From Planctomycetaceae bacterium (GTDB lineage Bacteria; Planctomycetota; Planctomycetia; Pirellulales; Pirellulaceae), in the NCBI GenBank assembly GCA_027487485.1, contig JAIYDN010000107.1:62001-126000 (forward strand): a stretch of DNA of 64,000 nucleotides, read 5' to 3'. Positions 27,438 to 35,595 of this stretch are shown here, in pieces. Under the pieces are notes generated by a model, which worked only from the letters and a program-made list of their open reading frames with translations, searched no databases and was not told where the DNA came from. The position numbers were made by a program, and so were the translations under genes. Each line of letters begins with the position of its first letter. Within the stretch, counting starts at the first letter, position 1.

Positions 27438-27575
27438 GGCCGTAACATGCGATAGCGCAGTTACGGCAGGCCCCGTTCGAATCGAATTGCCTCACCGAAC
27501 AAGTCAAGCCATACCTAGCACGCCAGGCCGTAACGGCGTCCAACGCGACTTGTTACGGCCTACGCGAGTAGGCCT
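27438..27575. repeat. GCCGTAAC palindromic repeat, copy A4
   Basis: GGCCGTAACATGCGATAGCG through CGCGACTTGTTACGGCC repeats the paired-palindrome part of A2 and A3 with more substitutions, and lacks the AACAGTTG hairpin part. It ends 12 bp before the stop of the minus-strand gene at 27587, so three repeats occupy nearly everything from 27178 to 27586. Confidence 0.85.
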
Positions 27576-27586
27576 CGTTGGTGTCA

Positions 27587-28087
27587 TCAATCGAGCAACA
27601 GCAACAGGATCAGGCTACCAAGGTTCTGAAGCTTGGCGGCAATCAAGATTCCAGACATCGCAGAGCAATCGCCAATTTTGAAGATGCGGAGCTCCGTGGT
27701 CAGCTCACTATCAAAAGCCGTTTGGAGTGCTTTGCTGGATAGTTCGGCATCCTCGGTGTTCTCCAGCAACAGGTTAGCAGATTGTCGAGCATCCCGGTCG
27801 GTCAAGGACTTCAGCTCAGCCAGAATACCGAGCGAGGAACTTGGTTCGCGTGAATAAACTTTCGCCCATCCATTGATCCAATTCTGAGCTCCTAGTCGAT
27901 CCCACGATTCTCCAACAAAGTACTGATACTTTGCTAATGCTTCCGATTCTAGGTCGTTCGCTTGCTCCGCGAAGGGAACAAAGAAGACGGAACTTCCGAA
28001 GGCCGCTTGGCTCGGGTTTCCAAAGTACTTTTCTAGTTCAGCAACCAAGTCCGGTTTGCTGCGAATCGTATCGGCTTGAGATTCCAT
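27587..28087 (-). CDS. Soluble protein of unknown function
   Basis: A 166-residue protein without signal peptide. It begins MESQADTIRSKPDLVAELEK and has helical segments (ALAKYQYFVGESWDRLGAQN, SLTDRDARQSANLLLENTED). The C-terminus is an odd hydrophobic run, SLILLLLLD, which comes from a CAACAGCAACAG stretch next to repeat A4 and may reflect 3'-end remodelling by the repeat. The gene at 28140 lies 52 bp upstream on the same strand. No family recognised. Confidence 0.6.
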   Translation of the reverse strand: MESQADTIRSKPDLVAELEKYFGNPSQAAFGSSVFFVPFAEQANDLESEALAKYQYFVGESWDRLGAQNWINGWAKVYSREPSSSLGILAELKSLTDRDARQSANLLLENTEDAELSSKALQTAFDSELTTELRIFKIGDCSAMSGILIAAKLQNLGSLILLLLLD

Positions 28088-28139
28088 GTCTTACGCCTCG
28101 TTGTTGAAAGTCCAAAATGAAACTGACCAAATCAAAAAG

Positions 28140-29393
28140 CTATTTGGATTTCAGTTTTTGGTTCTGCCAGGCTTGAATTCGCTCTTCGCGCGGCTTGTCG
28201 AGCCCCTCAGGTAACGCAATCGTCTCTGGAAAGAAACCTCGCAACGCATGAAGACGCAGATAAGGAAAATAGGGTTGTGGATCGTCACCTCGAAGCCGAA
28301 GCGATACGAGGAGTGCGATGTCGCGGTATTCGACCGTAAAACGTTCGACGGCTAGACCTGGTGGCAATTGGCCATTTGCGTCGAGTTTGTCGGGCGAGGG
28401 AAGCGCCAATCGTTCACTCACGAAACAAACCGTCTTGTCTTGAAGCCAAGTCTCCACCTTGGGCAAATCTCCTTTCTCACCGAAGCGGAACAACGCTTGC
28501 ATCGAAAGGGCAAAGCCATCGGTATCTACTTTGATCTCCTCCGAATTCAAAAGGTCTAGTGCAAGAGTTCGGCACCCGGTTAGCTCTTTTTCAATAAACC
28601 ATAGCAAGCAGGTGATGCGTTCGAGCTTCACGCGTGAGCTCCAAGTGGTCAGCATGCGTTCGAGCGATTTTCGATATTGAGGTTCGTTGAGTAACGGAGA
28701 AAACGGGGCAAGTCGAAAAGTTCGAATGCTAATGCCTTCCAGTGCTTGATCCTGTAGTTCTTCCGAAGCATTAAGAGCGTATAGCAGGGCAAGCCCGTCA
28801 CCTGCTTCGGCGTACAGGAGCCTTGATTTTTTGTCGCCAACTCGGGCGGCAATCTGCTTCGCATACGCTATGGCTTCGTCTTTGGATTCGAGCTGTTGTT
28901 CGACCAGTCTTGGGTGCAATTCCAGAAGCGTTAAAAAGAGCTTTTTCGCACCTCGTGTTTGTCCGCTGTATCGCGAAAAAGTCTTCCAGCCATCGAATCC
29001 GAATGTTTTTTCGGGGTCTTTCGATCGCATGAACGACGCGACTTGAGTTTGAAGTCGCTCTGCTTTGATTTTGGCGATGATTCCGCGGATGCGTAATTTG
29101 GTTTCGAAGTCGGAGGACTCCCGGCTCATTTCTTCCAAGGCTACAAGGGATTTTTCATCGCAGCGAGTCGCAAGTTCTTCGGTGGCTGCCTCGCGCACTG
29201 CAAAGGTCTGATCGGCCAAATCTTGTACCAAGGTTTTCAGCCGCTCGGTACCTATAGCTACGTGGGGCGCGTCGTCCGGCCCCTGGCCGCCGTTGGCAGC
29301 GCCATGAAGACAGCATGCCACCATCAGCGATTGACAAAGCGCCCAAGGAATCATGCGTGTCGGAATAGAAAGCAATTGAAAAAAGGCAGGCAT
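28140..29393 (-). CDS. Secreted HEAT-like helical protein
   Basis: A 417-residue protein from the ATG at 29393 (MPAFFQLLSIPTRM); a longer frame to 29462 would reach into a promoter-like repeat, and an inner ATG at 29354 is also possible. The signal segment is MIPWALCQSLMVACCLHGAA. The mature protein starts with a HEAT-like unit (DLADQTFAVREAATEELATR) and continues helical with AIAYAKQIAARVGDKKSRLL. This signal-plus-HEAT start is frequent in planctomycete exported proteins of unknown role. Two direct 14-bp repeats lie just upstream at 29435..29468. Confidence 0.7.
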   Translation of the reverse strand: MPAFFQLLSIPTRMIPWALCQSLMVACCLHGAANGGQGPDDAPHVAIGTERLKTLVQDLADQTFAVREAATEELATRCDEKSLVALEEMSRESSDFETKLRIRGIIAKIKAERLQTQVASFMRSKDPEKTFGFDGWKTFSRYSGQTRGAKKLFLTLLELHPRLVEQQLESKDEAIAYAKQIAARVGDKKSRLLYAEAGDGLALLYALNASEELQDQALEGISIRTFRLAPFSPLLNEPQYRKSLERMLTTWSSRVKLERITCLLWFIEKELTGCRTLALDLLNSEEIKVDTDGFALSMQALFRFGEKGDLPKVETWLQDKTVCFVSERLALPSPDKLDANGQLPPGLAVERFTVEYRDIALLVSLRLRGDDPQPYFPYLRLHALRGFFPETIALPEGLDKPREERIQAWQNQKLKSK

Positions 29394-29434
29394 TCGAAGA
29401 GCGTGGTCCCGGAATAAACAAATCAACACATGTT

Positions 29435-29468
29435 GTTGGCAAAACAAATGGTATGTTGGCAAAACAAA
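29435..29468 (-). promoter_or_regulatory. Two 14-bp direct repeats, candidate operator
   Basis: GTTGGCAAAACAAA occurs at 29435..29448 and again at 29455..29468, spaced exactly 20 bp, two turns of the helix. They sit 42-75 bp upstream of the proposed start of the secreted HEAT-like gene (29393). Same-face spacing suits a dimeric or paired regulator. The rest of the divergent stretch 29394..29799 shows no gene. Confidence 0.4.
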
Positions 29469-29799
29469 CCTAGTCGCGACATTTTACCAAGTCTGCGAGT
29501 TTGAGGTTCTAAAGTCTCGGAAAAACTCCTTGCTGATCAAGAAGACCGCAGTTAAGCTTAAGAATGTTCAGGGATTTGCGGCCGCTTGCAGCCTAACTGC
29601 TAAATAGCCACTGAAGTTCCCGAGCTCGCAAATGCGTCGCGTCCAATCGCGATTCCGCATTTCTTGCTCTACCCACTTCAGCGACCACGACACCTTACCA
29701 GATCATTCTAGGGTGCGTGAACCATGCATGGTTAGCTCTTGTGTCGCAATTCGTCTGGCATCACTTCCGTTTTGTCATCCTACCGGCCATCATCATTCC

Positions 29800-31071
29800 A
29801 TGGAAAACGCTGCCATCGTGGATCATTCCCCTAACGTGTCTCCTTCGAATTCCTCTGCAGATTCTGCCGCTACATCATCCAGTCACGGCGAATTTGCCAA
29901 ACGTGCTGGCTTTAGCACTTTGAGTGTTCATGCCGGGGAAGCTCGTCAAAAGCCCAACGATTCCATCACAGACTCGATTTGTTGTGCGAGCACCTACACG
30001 TTCGAATCGACTCAGGGGATTCTGGACTACATCGAACAGAAGCAGGATCGCGAAGAATACGGGCGGTATGGCAATCCCAACGAAAAAGTAGTGGAAAGAA
30101 AGCTCGCGGCCCTGGATCTTGCGGAAGATGCCATCCTTTATTCGAGCGGTATGGCTGCAATCGTGGGCTTACTCATGGCGAAACTGAGTGCTGGGGACGA
30201 GATCGTATTCTTCGACCAATGTTATCATCGCAGCCGTGAATTCTGTGCCAAGCATTTGGCCAGATTTGGGGTGGTGACTCATCAAGTCAAGACGGGCGAC
30301 TTCAAGGCGATGGAAGCTGCCATGAATGCTCGCACCAAGATGATTGTGAGTGAATCCCCTACGAATCCTCATTTGACCGTAATCGATCTGGAGCAGTTCG
30401 TTGCGATTGGCAAGAAGCATCAGGTGGAAACACTCATCGATGCAACCCTTGCAACGCCTTTCAACATCCGACCGATCGAATACGGGGTGGATTATGTTTG
30501 GCATTCCGCGACGAAGTACATGGGTGGTCATAACGATTTGCTTGCAGGGGTCATCTCCGGTTCCAAGGAAAAGCTGGAAGATGTTCGAAAGCTTCGCGGT
30601 ATTCTTGGTGGCATCAATTCTCCGCACAACATGTACTTGTTGGAGCGTGGCTTGAAAACCTTTGCTTTGCGGATGCAACGGCACAACGAGAATGGTCAGC
30701 GAATAGCCGAGTTCTTGGAGAAACATCCACGCATTGAACGCGTCTACTATCCTGGGCTCAAGTCGCATGCTAGCCATGAAGTGGCCAAGCGAACCATGAA
30801 GGGTTTTGGTGGTTTGATCACCTTTTTGGTCCGCGATGCTGATTGGCGACAAACCGCAGCCGTTATCGATGCATGCCGTATCCCGCGGATCGCTCCAAGC
30901 CTGGGTGGGGTTGAATCGTTGATCGAACAGCCCTTGGTAATGAGCTACTGGGACTATTCACCCGAAGATCGAATGCGGTTTGGAATCAATGACAATATGA
31001 TTCGAATGTCGTGTGGCATCGAAGACGCAGACGATTTAATTGCCGATTTGAAGCAAGCGTTAGAAGTATGA
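29800..31071 (+). CDS. Cys/Met-metabolism PLP enzyme (cystathionine lyase/synthase type), first copy
   Basis: A 423-residue protein from the ATG at 29800 (MENAAIVDHSPNV); an upstream frame to 29632 adds unlikely residues. After a Ser-rich start come the family blocks STLSVHAGEARQKPNDSI, EYGRYGNPNEKVVERKLAAL, YSSGMAAIVGLLMAKL and the PLP-lysine block HSATKYMGGHNDLLAGVI. The C-terminus has the substrate-binding SLGGVESLIEQPLVMSYWDY. Members act as cystathionine gamma-synthase, beta-lyase or gamma-lyase. Its stop overlaps the next gene by 4 bp (ATGA), so the two are coupled and probably catalyse successive transsulfuration steps. Confidence 0.88.
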   Translation: MENAAIVDHSPNVSPSNSSADSAATSSSHGEFAKRAGFSTLSVHAGEARQKPNDSITDSICCASTYTFESTQGILDYIEQKQDREEYGRYGNPNEKVVERKLAALDLAEDAILYSSGMAAIVGLLMAKLSAGDEIVFFDQCYHRSREFCAKHLARFGVVTHQVKTGDFKAMEAAMNARTKMIVSESPTNPHLTVIDLEQFVAIGKKHQVETLIDATLATPFNIRPIEYGVDYVWHSATKYMGGHNDLLAGVISGSKEKLEDVRKLRGILGGINSPHNMYLLERGLKTFALRMQRHNENGQRIAEFLEKHPRIERVYYPGLKSHASHEVAKRTMKGFGGLITFLVRDADWRQTAAVIDACRIPRIAPSLGGVESLIEQPLVMSYWDYSPEDRMRFGINDNMIRMSCGIEDADDLIADLKQALEV

Positions 31072-32210
31072 AATTTCGAACCAGAGCCATCCATGTGGGT
31101 AGCGAACCGGACCCAGCAACGGGCGCGGTCGTAACACCGATTCACTTGGCGACCACTTTTATTCAGCCTGCCGCCGGAACTTGGGGGCAATTTGATTACT
31201 CCAGGAGCGGCACACCGACCCGTTCGGCGGTGGAGAAGACTCTTGCGAGCTTAGAGGGTGCTGCGGGCTCGCTTGCTTTCTCGTCCGGCATGGCAGCGAC
31301 GCACTGCGCATCGATGCTTTTAAAATCGGGCGAGCATGTGGTTGCAGGGTGCGATATCTATGGTGGGACCTTTCGACTGCTTCACAAGATTTGCAATCGC
31401 GCTGGGGTCACAGTGACGTTGGCCCCTGCGGATGATGTATCGCAGATCTCCGCAGCGATTCAAGACAACACCAAGATGGTTTGGATCGAAAGCATCGGGA
31501 ATCCACTAATGACGATTCCTGATATTCCTGCGATTGCAAAAATTGCTCATGAACGCGGTGCCTTGCTGGGAGTCGACAGCACGTTCGCCCCACCGTGCAT
31601 GCTTCGTCCTTTGGAATTGGGGGCGGATATCGTTATGCATTCGGCCACTAAATACTTGGGCGGTCACAGCGATTGCTTGGCTGGGGTTTTGTCGTGCCGG
31701 GAAGCGTCGCTTCATAAAGAACTATACTTCGTTCAAAATGCAACCGGCGCTGTGCTGGGAAGTCTCGAATCGTTCCTTTTGCAACGCGGGCTCAAGACGC
31801 TTGAGCTTCGGATGCGCGAGCAGTCGAAAACCGCTTTGGAAATCGCCAACTGGCTTCAGCAGCACCCGCGAGTCACTCGAGTCTTGTACCCTGGATTGCC
31901 AAGCCACACGAACCATCAACGAGCCAAGCAATTCATGGGGGACCAGTTCGGGGCAATGATTTCCTTCGAAATCGACGGAGATTTTCAGCGCACCAAGATG
32001 GTATGTCAGTCCACGAAATTGTTTGGACTAGCAGTAAGTCTCGGGGCAGTGGAGTCCTTGATCGAGCAGCCTGCGTCAATGTCGCATGCGAGCTACGATG
32101 CGCAGGCAAAGGCAAAGTTTGGTATAACTGACTCGTTGATTCGAATCTCGATCGGGCTTGAAGATCCCTCCGACTTGATAGCCGATCTCGATGCGGCTAT
32201 TTCGATATAA
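31068..32210 (+). CDS. Cys/Met-metabolism PLP enzyme, second copy
   Basis: A 380-residue protein starting MKFRTRAIHVGSEPDPATGA at the ATG of the ATGA overlap. Motifs are VVTPIHLATTFIQP, DYSRSGTPTRSAVEKTLASL, AFSSGMAATHC, the PLP lysine in HSATKYLGGHSDCLAGVL, and AVSLGAVESLIEQPASMSHASY near the end. The LEGAAGSLAFSSG and Ser-His C-terminal block resemble cystathionine gamma-lyase or gamma-synthase. It differs clearly from the first copy, so this is an old gene pair, not a recent duplication. The exact reaction needs assay. Confidence 0.9.
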   Translation: MKFRTRAIHVGSEPDPATGAVVTPIHLATTFIQPAAGTWGQFDYSRSGTPTRSAVEKTLASLEGAAGSLAFSSGMAATHCASMLLKSGEHVVAGCDIYGGTFRLLHKICNRAGVTVTLAPADDVSQISAAIQDNTKMVWIESIGNPLMTIPDIPAIAKIAHERGALLGVDSTFAPPCMLRPLELGADIVMHSATKYLGGHSDCLAGVLSCREASLHKELYFVQNATGAVLGSLESFLLQRGLKTLELRMREQSKTALEIANWLQQHPRVTRVLYPGLPSHTNHQRAKQFMGDQFGAMISFEIDGDFQRTKMVCQSTKLFGLAVSLGAVESLIEQPASMSHASYDAQAKAKFGITDSLIRISIGLEDPSDLIADLDAAISI

Positions 32211-32220
32211 AGCACTACTC

Positions 32221-32403
32221 ATGCGATACTATGCATTCTTGAAGGATACTTGGTGGCTTTGGCTGACGTATCTGATCATCAACTTCTTTTTGATCTTTTT
32301 TATCGGTCCCGTCTTTTGGGCGGTCGTTCCGATGATGATCGTGAACTTCGTCTATTTTGCCTTCGTGCGGTACGATGAAGATGGCAATTTTATCGGGGCT
32401 TGA
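32221..32403 (+). CDS. Small two-helix membrane protein
   Basis: A 60-residue protein from the ATG at 32221 (MRYYAFLKDTWWLWLTYLII). Two hydrophobic helices (WLTYLIINFFLIFFIGP and FWAVVPMMIVNFVYFAFV) are followed by an acidic tail (RYDEDGNFIGA). It starts 10 bp after the PLP enzyme stop, so it is probably in the same transcript. A longer frame from 32191 overlaps that gene and is less likely. Function unknown. Confidence 0.65.
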   Translation: MRYYAFLKDTWWLWLTYLIINFFLIFFIGPVFWAVVPMMIVNFVYFAFVRYDEDGNFIGA

Positions 32404-32444
32404 GCACCGATAGGGCATGATTCAATCTCTCCTTGACTCTCACC

Positions 32445-34223
32445 ATGGTTCGGTTTTTGCCTATGTACCAATCCATTCGATCGCTTCGCCGATTCCCAGT
32501 AGGGATGGCTTTCTGCTTCTTGTTGTTGTGCCTAACCGCCGTTCGAGCTCAGGAGGAATCTTATCCTGAGCATCCGGATTCGATCAAAAAAGCAGGGATT
32601 CCCCAAGGCAAGGTCGAAGGGCCGTTCCCGTGGGAAAGCAAAATCTATCCCGGAACTCAGCGAAACTACTATCTGTATGTGCCATCGCAATACAGCCCCT
32701 CCAAGCCGGCTTGCGTTTTCGTGGTCTTGGATGGACTCGGCCGGGCGAACGAATGGAAGCTGCCGGTGGTCATGGACAATCTTATTGCATCCGGTGAAAT
32801 GCCAGTCACGATCGGGATATTCATCGAGCCTGGTGTTGTCCCCGCCGCGAATGAGAACGCTCAGCCGCGTTTCAATCGAAGTTTCGAGTTCGATGGTCTT
32901 GGGGATCGTCTGGCCAAGTTCTTGGAACTCGAGATGTTGCCTCATGTTTCCAAAAGCTATGCATTGAGTACCGATCCCAACGACCGAGCCATTGGCGGTG
33001 CAAGCTCGGGTGCGATCGGTGCCTTCAATGTTGCTTGGGAACGACCGGATCTGTTTCGTCGTGTGCTTAGCACCATCGGTACGTATGTCGGATTGCGAGG
33101 TGGTGATGAGTTGTCAACTTTGGTTCGAAAAACGGAACCGAAGCCTTTGCGAATCTTTTTGCAAGACGGCGATCATGATTTGAACATCTACGCTGGCGAT
33201 TGGTGGGTCGCTAACTTGCAGATGCTTTCGGCGCTGCAATACGCGGGCTATGAAGTCGAACATGTTTGGGGCAAGGGAGGCCATAACGGAAAGCAAGGGG
33301 CAGCTATTATGCCGGACGCTTTGCGTTGGCTGTGGAAGGGGCACCCTAATCCCATCCGACCAAGCATGCCGGCTCAGGCCAGGATCAACATTCTGTTGCC
33401 TGATCAACCTTGGGAGCTTGTGAGTCAAGGCCATCAATTTTCTGACGGGCCAGCTGTTGGACCGGAAGGGGAAGTCTACTTTGTCGATGTTCCTAGCAAT
33501 CAAATTTTTGTCGCAAGGGATCAAAACGGAAAGCCGGACGTTCAGATTTTCGCCAAAGACGCCGGAGGCACGAGTGGATTGATGTTTGGCCCCGACAAAA
33601 AACTGTATGCGTGTGAATACAACCGCAAACGAATAGTTCGTTATTCGATGGACGGAACTCTGGAGGTACTCGCCGAAAACTCGCCATGCAACGATTTGGT
33701 GGTTTACCAAGGGGGACTGTTTTATACCGACCCAAGCACCAAGAGAATTTTCCATGTGGGGTTCGATGGCGCCAAAAAAGAAGTGGATTCAGGTATTTCG
33801 TTGGGGAATGGGCTCATTGTCTCTCCCGACCAGACGCTGCTGCACGTCGCGGATTCGGACGGTCGGTTCACGTATTCGTTCCAGATCCAATCGGACGGAT
33901 CGTTGCGGTATAAGCAGGAATATGGGTACCTGCACACCCCGGACGCGACCACTCGAAGCGCCGCGGACGGAATGACCATGGACATGAATGGGCACCTGTA
34001 CGTTGCAACTTCGCTGGGCATTCAGATTCTGGACCAACCAGGCCGCGTCAACCAAATTTTGGCCAAGCCGCAAAACGCATTTCTGAGCAATATTGCTTTC
34101 GGCGGCCCCGAACGCGATCTTTTGTACGCGACCTGCGGGGACAAAGTCTTTCGTAGAAAAGTGAATGCCAAGGGAAGCGTATCGTGGGAGAAACCCACCA
34201 AGCCCCCGAAGCCCGGCCTTTAA
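32445..34223 (+). CDS. Secreted fusion: CE1-type esterase plus SMP-30/gluconolactonase-like domain
   Basis: A 592-residue protein from the ATG at 32445 (MVRFLPMYQSIRSLRRF) with signal peptide MAFCFLLLCLTAVRAQ. The first half is an esterase-D-like alpha/beta hydrolase: CVFVVLDGLGRANEWK, nucleophile elbow IGGASSGAIGAFN, Asp in LQDGDHDLNIY and His in GKGGHNGKQG. The second half (residues about 330-580) is an SMP-30/gluconolactonase beta-propeller: FSDGPAVGPEGEVYFVDVPS, GTSGLMFGPDKKLYACEYN, ISLGNGLIVSPDQTLLHVAD and SAADGMTMDMNGHLYVATS. Such pairs act on plant or algal polysaccharide esters and sugar lactones. Both domains look catalytically intact. Confidence 0.88.
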   Translation: MVRFLPMYQSIRSLRRFPVGMAFCFLLLCLTAVRAQEESYPEHPDSIKKAGIPQGKVEGPFPWESKIYPGTQRNYYLYVPSQYSPSKPACVFVVLDGLGRANEWKLPVVMDNLIASGEMPVTIGIFIEPGVVPAANENAQPRFNRSFEFDGLGDRLAKFLELEMLPHVSKSYALSTDPNDRAIGGASSGAIGAFNVAWERPDLFRRVLSTIGTYVGLRGGDELSTLVRKTEPKPLRIFLQDGDHDLNIYAGDWWVANLQMLSALQYAGYEVEHVWGKGGHNGKQGAAIMPDALRWLWKGHPNPIRPSMPAQARINILLPDQPWELVSQGHQFSDGPAVGPEGEVYFVDVPSNQIFVARDQNGKPDVQIFAKDAGGTSGLMFGPDKKLYACEYNRKRIVRYSMDGTLEVLAENSPCNDLVVYQGGLFYTDPSTKRIFHVGFDGAKKEVDSGISLGNGLIVSPDQTLLHVADSDGRFTYSFQIQSDGSLRYKQEYGYLHTPDATTRSAADGMTMDMNGHLYVATSLGIQILDQPGRVNQILAKPQNAFLSNIAFGGPERDLLYATCGDKVFRRKVNAKGSVSWEKPTKPPKPGL

Positions 34224-34244
34224 TTCGCCAAGGTGTAACCGATT

Positions 34245-34273
34245 TCAAACGGGTTCCGACAGGATCCGTTTGA
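34245..34273. terminator. Hairpin after the esterase gene, possible terminator
   Basis: TCAAACGG and CCGTTTGA form a perfect 8-bp stem around a 13-base loop, 21 bp past the stop at 34223. There is no T run directly after it, so intrinsic termination is uncertain; it may instead protect the mRNA end. Confidence 0.4.
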
Positions 34274-34502
34274 GTTCAGTCGGATTTCCCCGTTTGTGAT
34301 TTTTTCTGGGAAACAGGATCGAGGCTAGTCCCCGTGGGGCAGGGGGAATAAGCCTGATGAAACGTTTTTGCTAGCCAAAAGGAGGGGTTTTGTGCAGTTT
34401 GCGGCCAAAATCCCTAGACAAATCTATGCAGGCTTGGCATCATATGCGTCCTTAATTTTTCGGGGATGATTAGCCAGTTGATCGATTTCAGGAGTTTGTG
34501 AA

Positions 34503-34778
34503 GTGCCAAATATCAAGAGTGCCAAAAAGCGCCATCGCCAGTCCCTCGAGCGCCGAGCACGCAATCGTTCTGCCAAGTCGCATCTCAAGACAGCCATGAA
34601 AAAGCTGCGGGAAGCCGTCGAATCCAAGAAATTTGACGAAGCCAAGGTTCAGTACAATGACCTGTGCAAGCTGTTGGATCAAACTGCGTCCAAGAAGATT
34701 ATTCACGTCAACAAGGCTTCGCGAGCGAAGAGCCGATTGAGCCATTACATCAAAAAAGCAGCAACGGCTGTCGCCTAG
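34503..34778 (+). CDS. rpsT: Small ribosomal subunit protein bS20
   Basis: A 91-residue basic protein: MPNIKSAKKRHRQSLERRAR at the start and RAKSRLSHYIKKA near the end, both S20 hallmarks. It binds 16S rRNA early in 30S assembly. The start codon is GTG at 34503, supported by AGGAG at 34490..34494, eight bases upstream. Length is normal. It stands alone between unrelated genes; in many bacteria S20 represses its own translation, and the 279-bp leader could hold such a site, but I see no clear structure. Confidence 0.95.
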   Translation: MPNIKSAKKRHRQSLERRARNRSAKSHLKTAMKKLREAVESKKFDEAKVQYNDLCKLLDQTASKKIIHVNKASRAKSRLSHYIKKAATAVA

Positions 34779-34841
34779 TTCAGGCGAATTTGCCGGACGT
34801 CGGCCTTCCTGGAAGGCAATTCGATTTCAAGGGCAACAGGC

Positions 34842-35330
34842 TTGATCCGCTGGCTAGGTTCTTTTCGTTGGGCTAATTGTGGGCTAGGTTCGATTGTAGA
34901 CCTGGCTCATTCCCATGCACGAATCCGCAATTGCCGATACGGTGAAATCGAACTGATCGATGGGGCCGTTCATCGCATCTACCCGCGTTGGTGGCCTCGA
35001 GTGGGTTCGGAATGGGAATCCATGGTGGATTCCTACCTTCCTCGACTTCCCGCTGATCATTGCCGCGTTTATTACGCGTTCCCGATGCGTTCCCCTGGCT
35101 TCATGTCGGTGTTGTACGCACACAGTGGTCCGAACACGAGCTACCGAACATTGTACCGTGGTGTCACCGCCGTCGATGAGATAGCACGGATTCGGAATGC
35201 GGATGCGATTGTCTGCCAAGCGACCAACACTCGATTAACCGAACGATTGATGCGACGTTTGGGTTACGTTCGCCACGCTTTCTCGTTGGGCGATAACCAC
35301 TACATCAAACGATTGAAATACCAATCGTAG
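34842..35330 (+). CDS. Protein of unknown function, acetyltransferase-like C-terminus
   Basis: A 162-residue frame opened by a TTG at 34842 (MIRWLGSFRW); no ATG is placed to give a better start, so the 5' end is uncertain. The body is mixed alpha/beta (HCRVYYAFPMRSPGFMSVLY, VTAVDEIARIRNADAIVCQA). The end, TERLMRRLGYVRHAFSLGDNHYIKRL, resembles the last helix and strand of GNAT acetyltransferases (RLGYV block). The acetyl-CoA loop Q/RxxGxG/A is not visible, so the assignment is weak. It ends 46 bp before the repeat array. Confidence 0.55.
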   Translation: MIRWLGSFRWANCGLGSIVDLAHSHARIRNCRYGEIELIDGAVHRIYPRWWPRVGSEWESMVDSYLPRLPADHCRVYYAFPMRSPGFMSVLYAHSGPNTSYRTLYRGVTAVDEIARIRNADAIVCQATNTRLTERLMRRLGYVRHAFSLGDNHYIKRLKYQS

Positions 35331-35376
35331 TTGTGGCATGCATGGCACTGTCGCCTAGTCTATAACGTTGCTTCCC

Positions 35377-35595
35377 GTAGTGGATCTGGCTACAGATTCC
35401 GTACAACCAAAGGCATGGCCTCGTAGCCTCGTCCACTACAATGCATGCATGGCCTCGTAGCCTCGTCCACTACAATGCGTGCATGGCCTCGTAGCCTCGT
35501 CCACTACAATGCATGCATGGCCTCGTCGCCACGTCCACTACAAGTTGGTAGTGGATCTGGCCACAGATCCTGTAGTGGATCTGGCTACAGATCCC
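35377..35595. repeat. GTAGTGG repeat array, mixed orientation
   Basis: A unit GTAGTGGATCTGGCTACAGA at 35377 is followed by about four 34-bp units (ATGGCCTCGTAGCCTCGTCC then ACTACAATGCATGC) starting at 35415, 35449, 35483 and 35517. Two GTAGTGGATCTGG units follow at 35548 and 35572. The 34-bp units are the reverse complement of GTAGTGGACGAGGC, the core of the 22386 array, so both arrays belong to one family. The last unit overlaps the 3' end of the glycosyltransferase gene. Confidence 0.9.

Noticed and set aside
30169-30852. Long open frame antisense to the first PLP enzyme
   Set aside because: The other strand encodes a clear enzyme with family motifs; the antisense protein lacks motifs and a start region.
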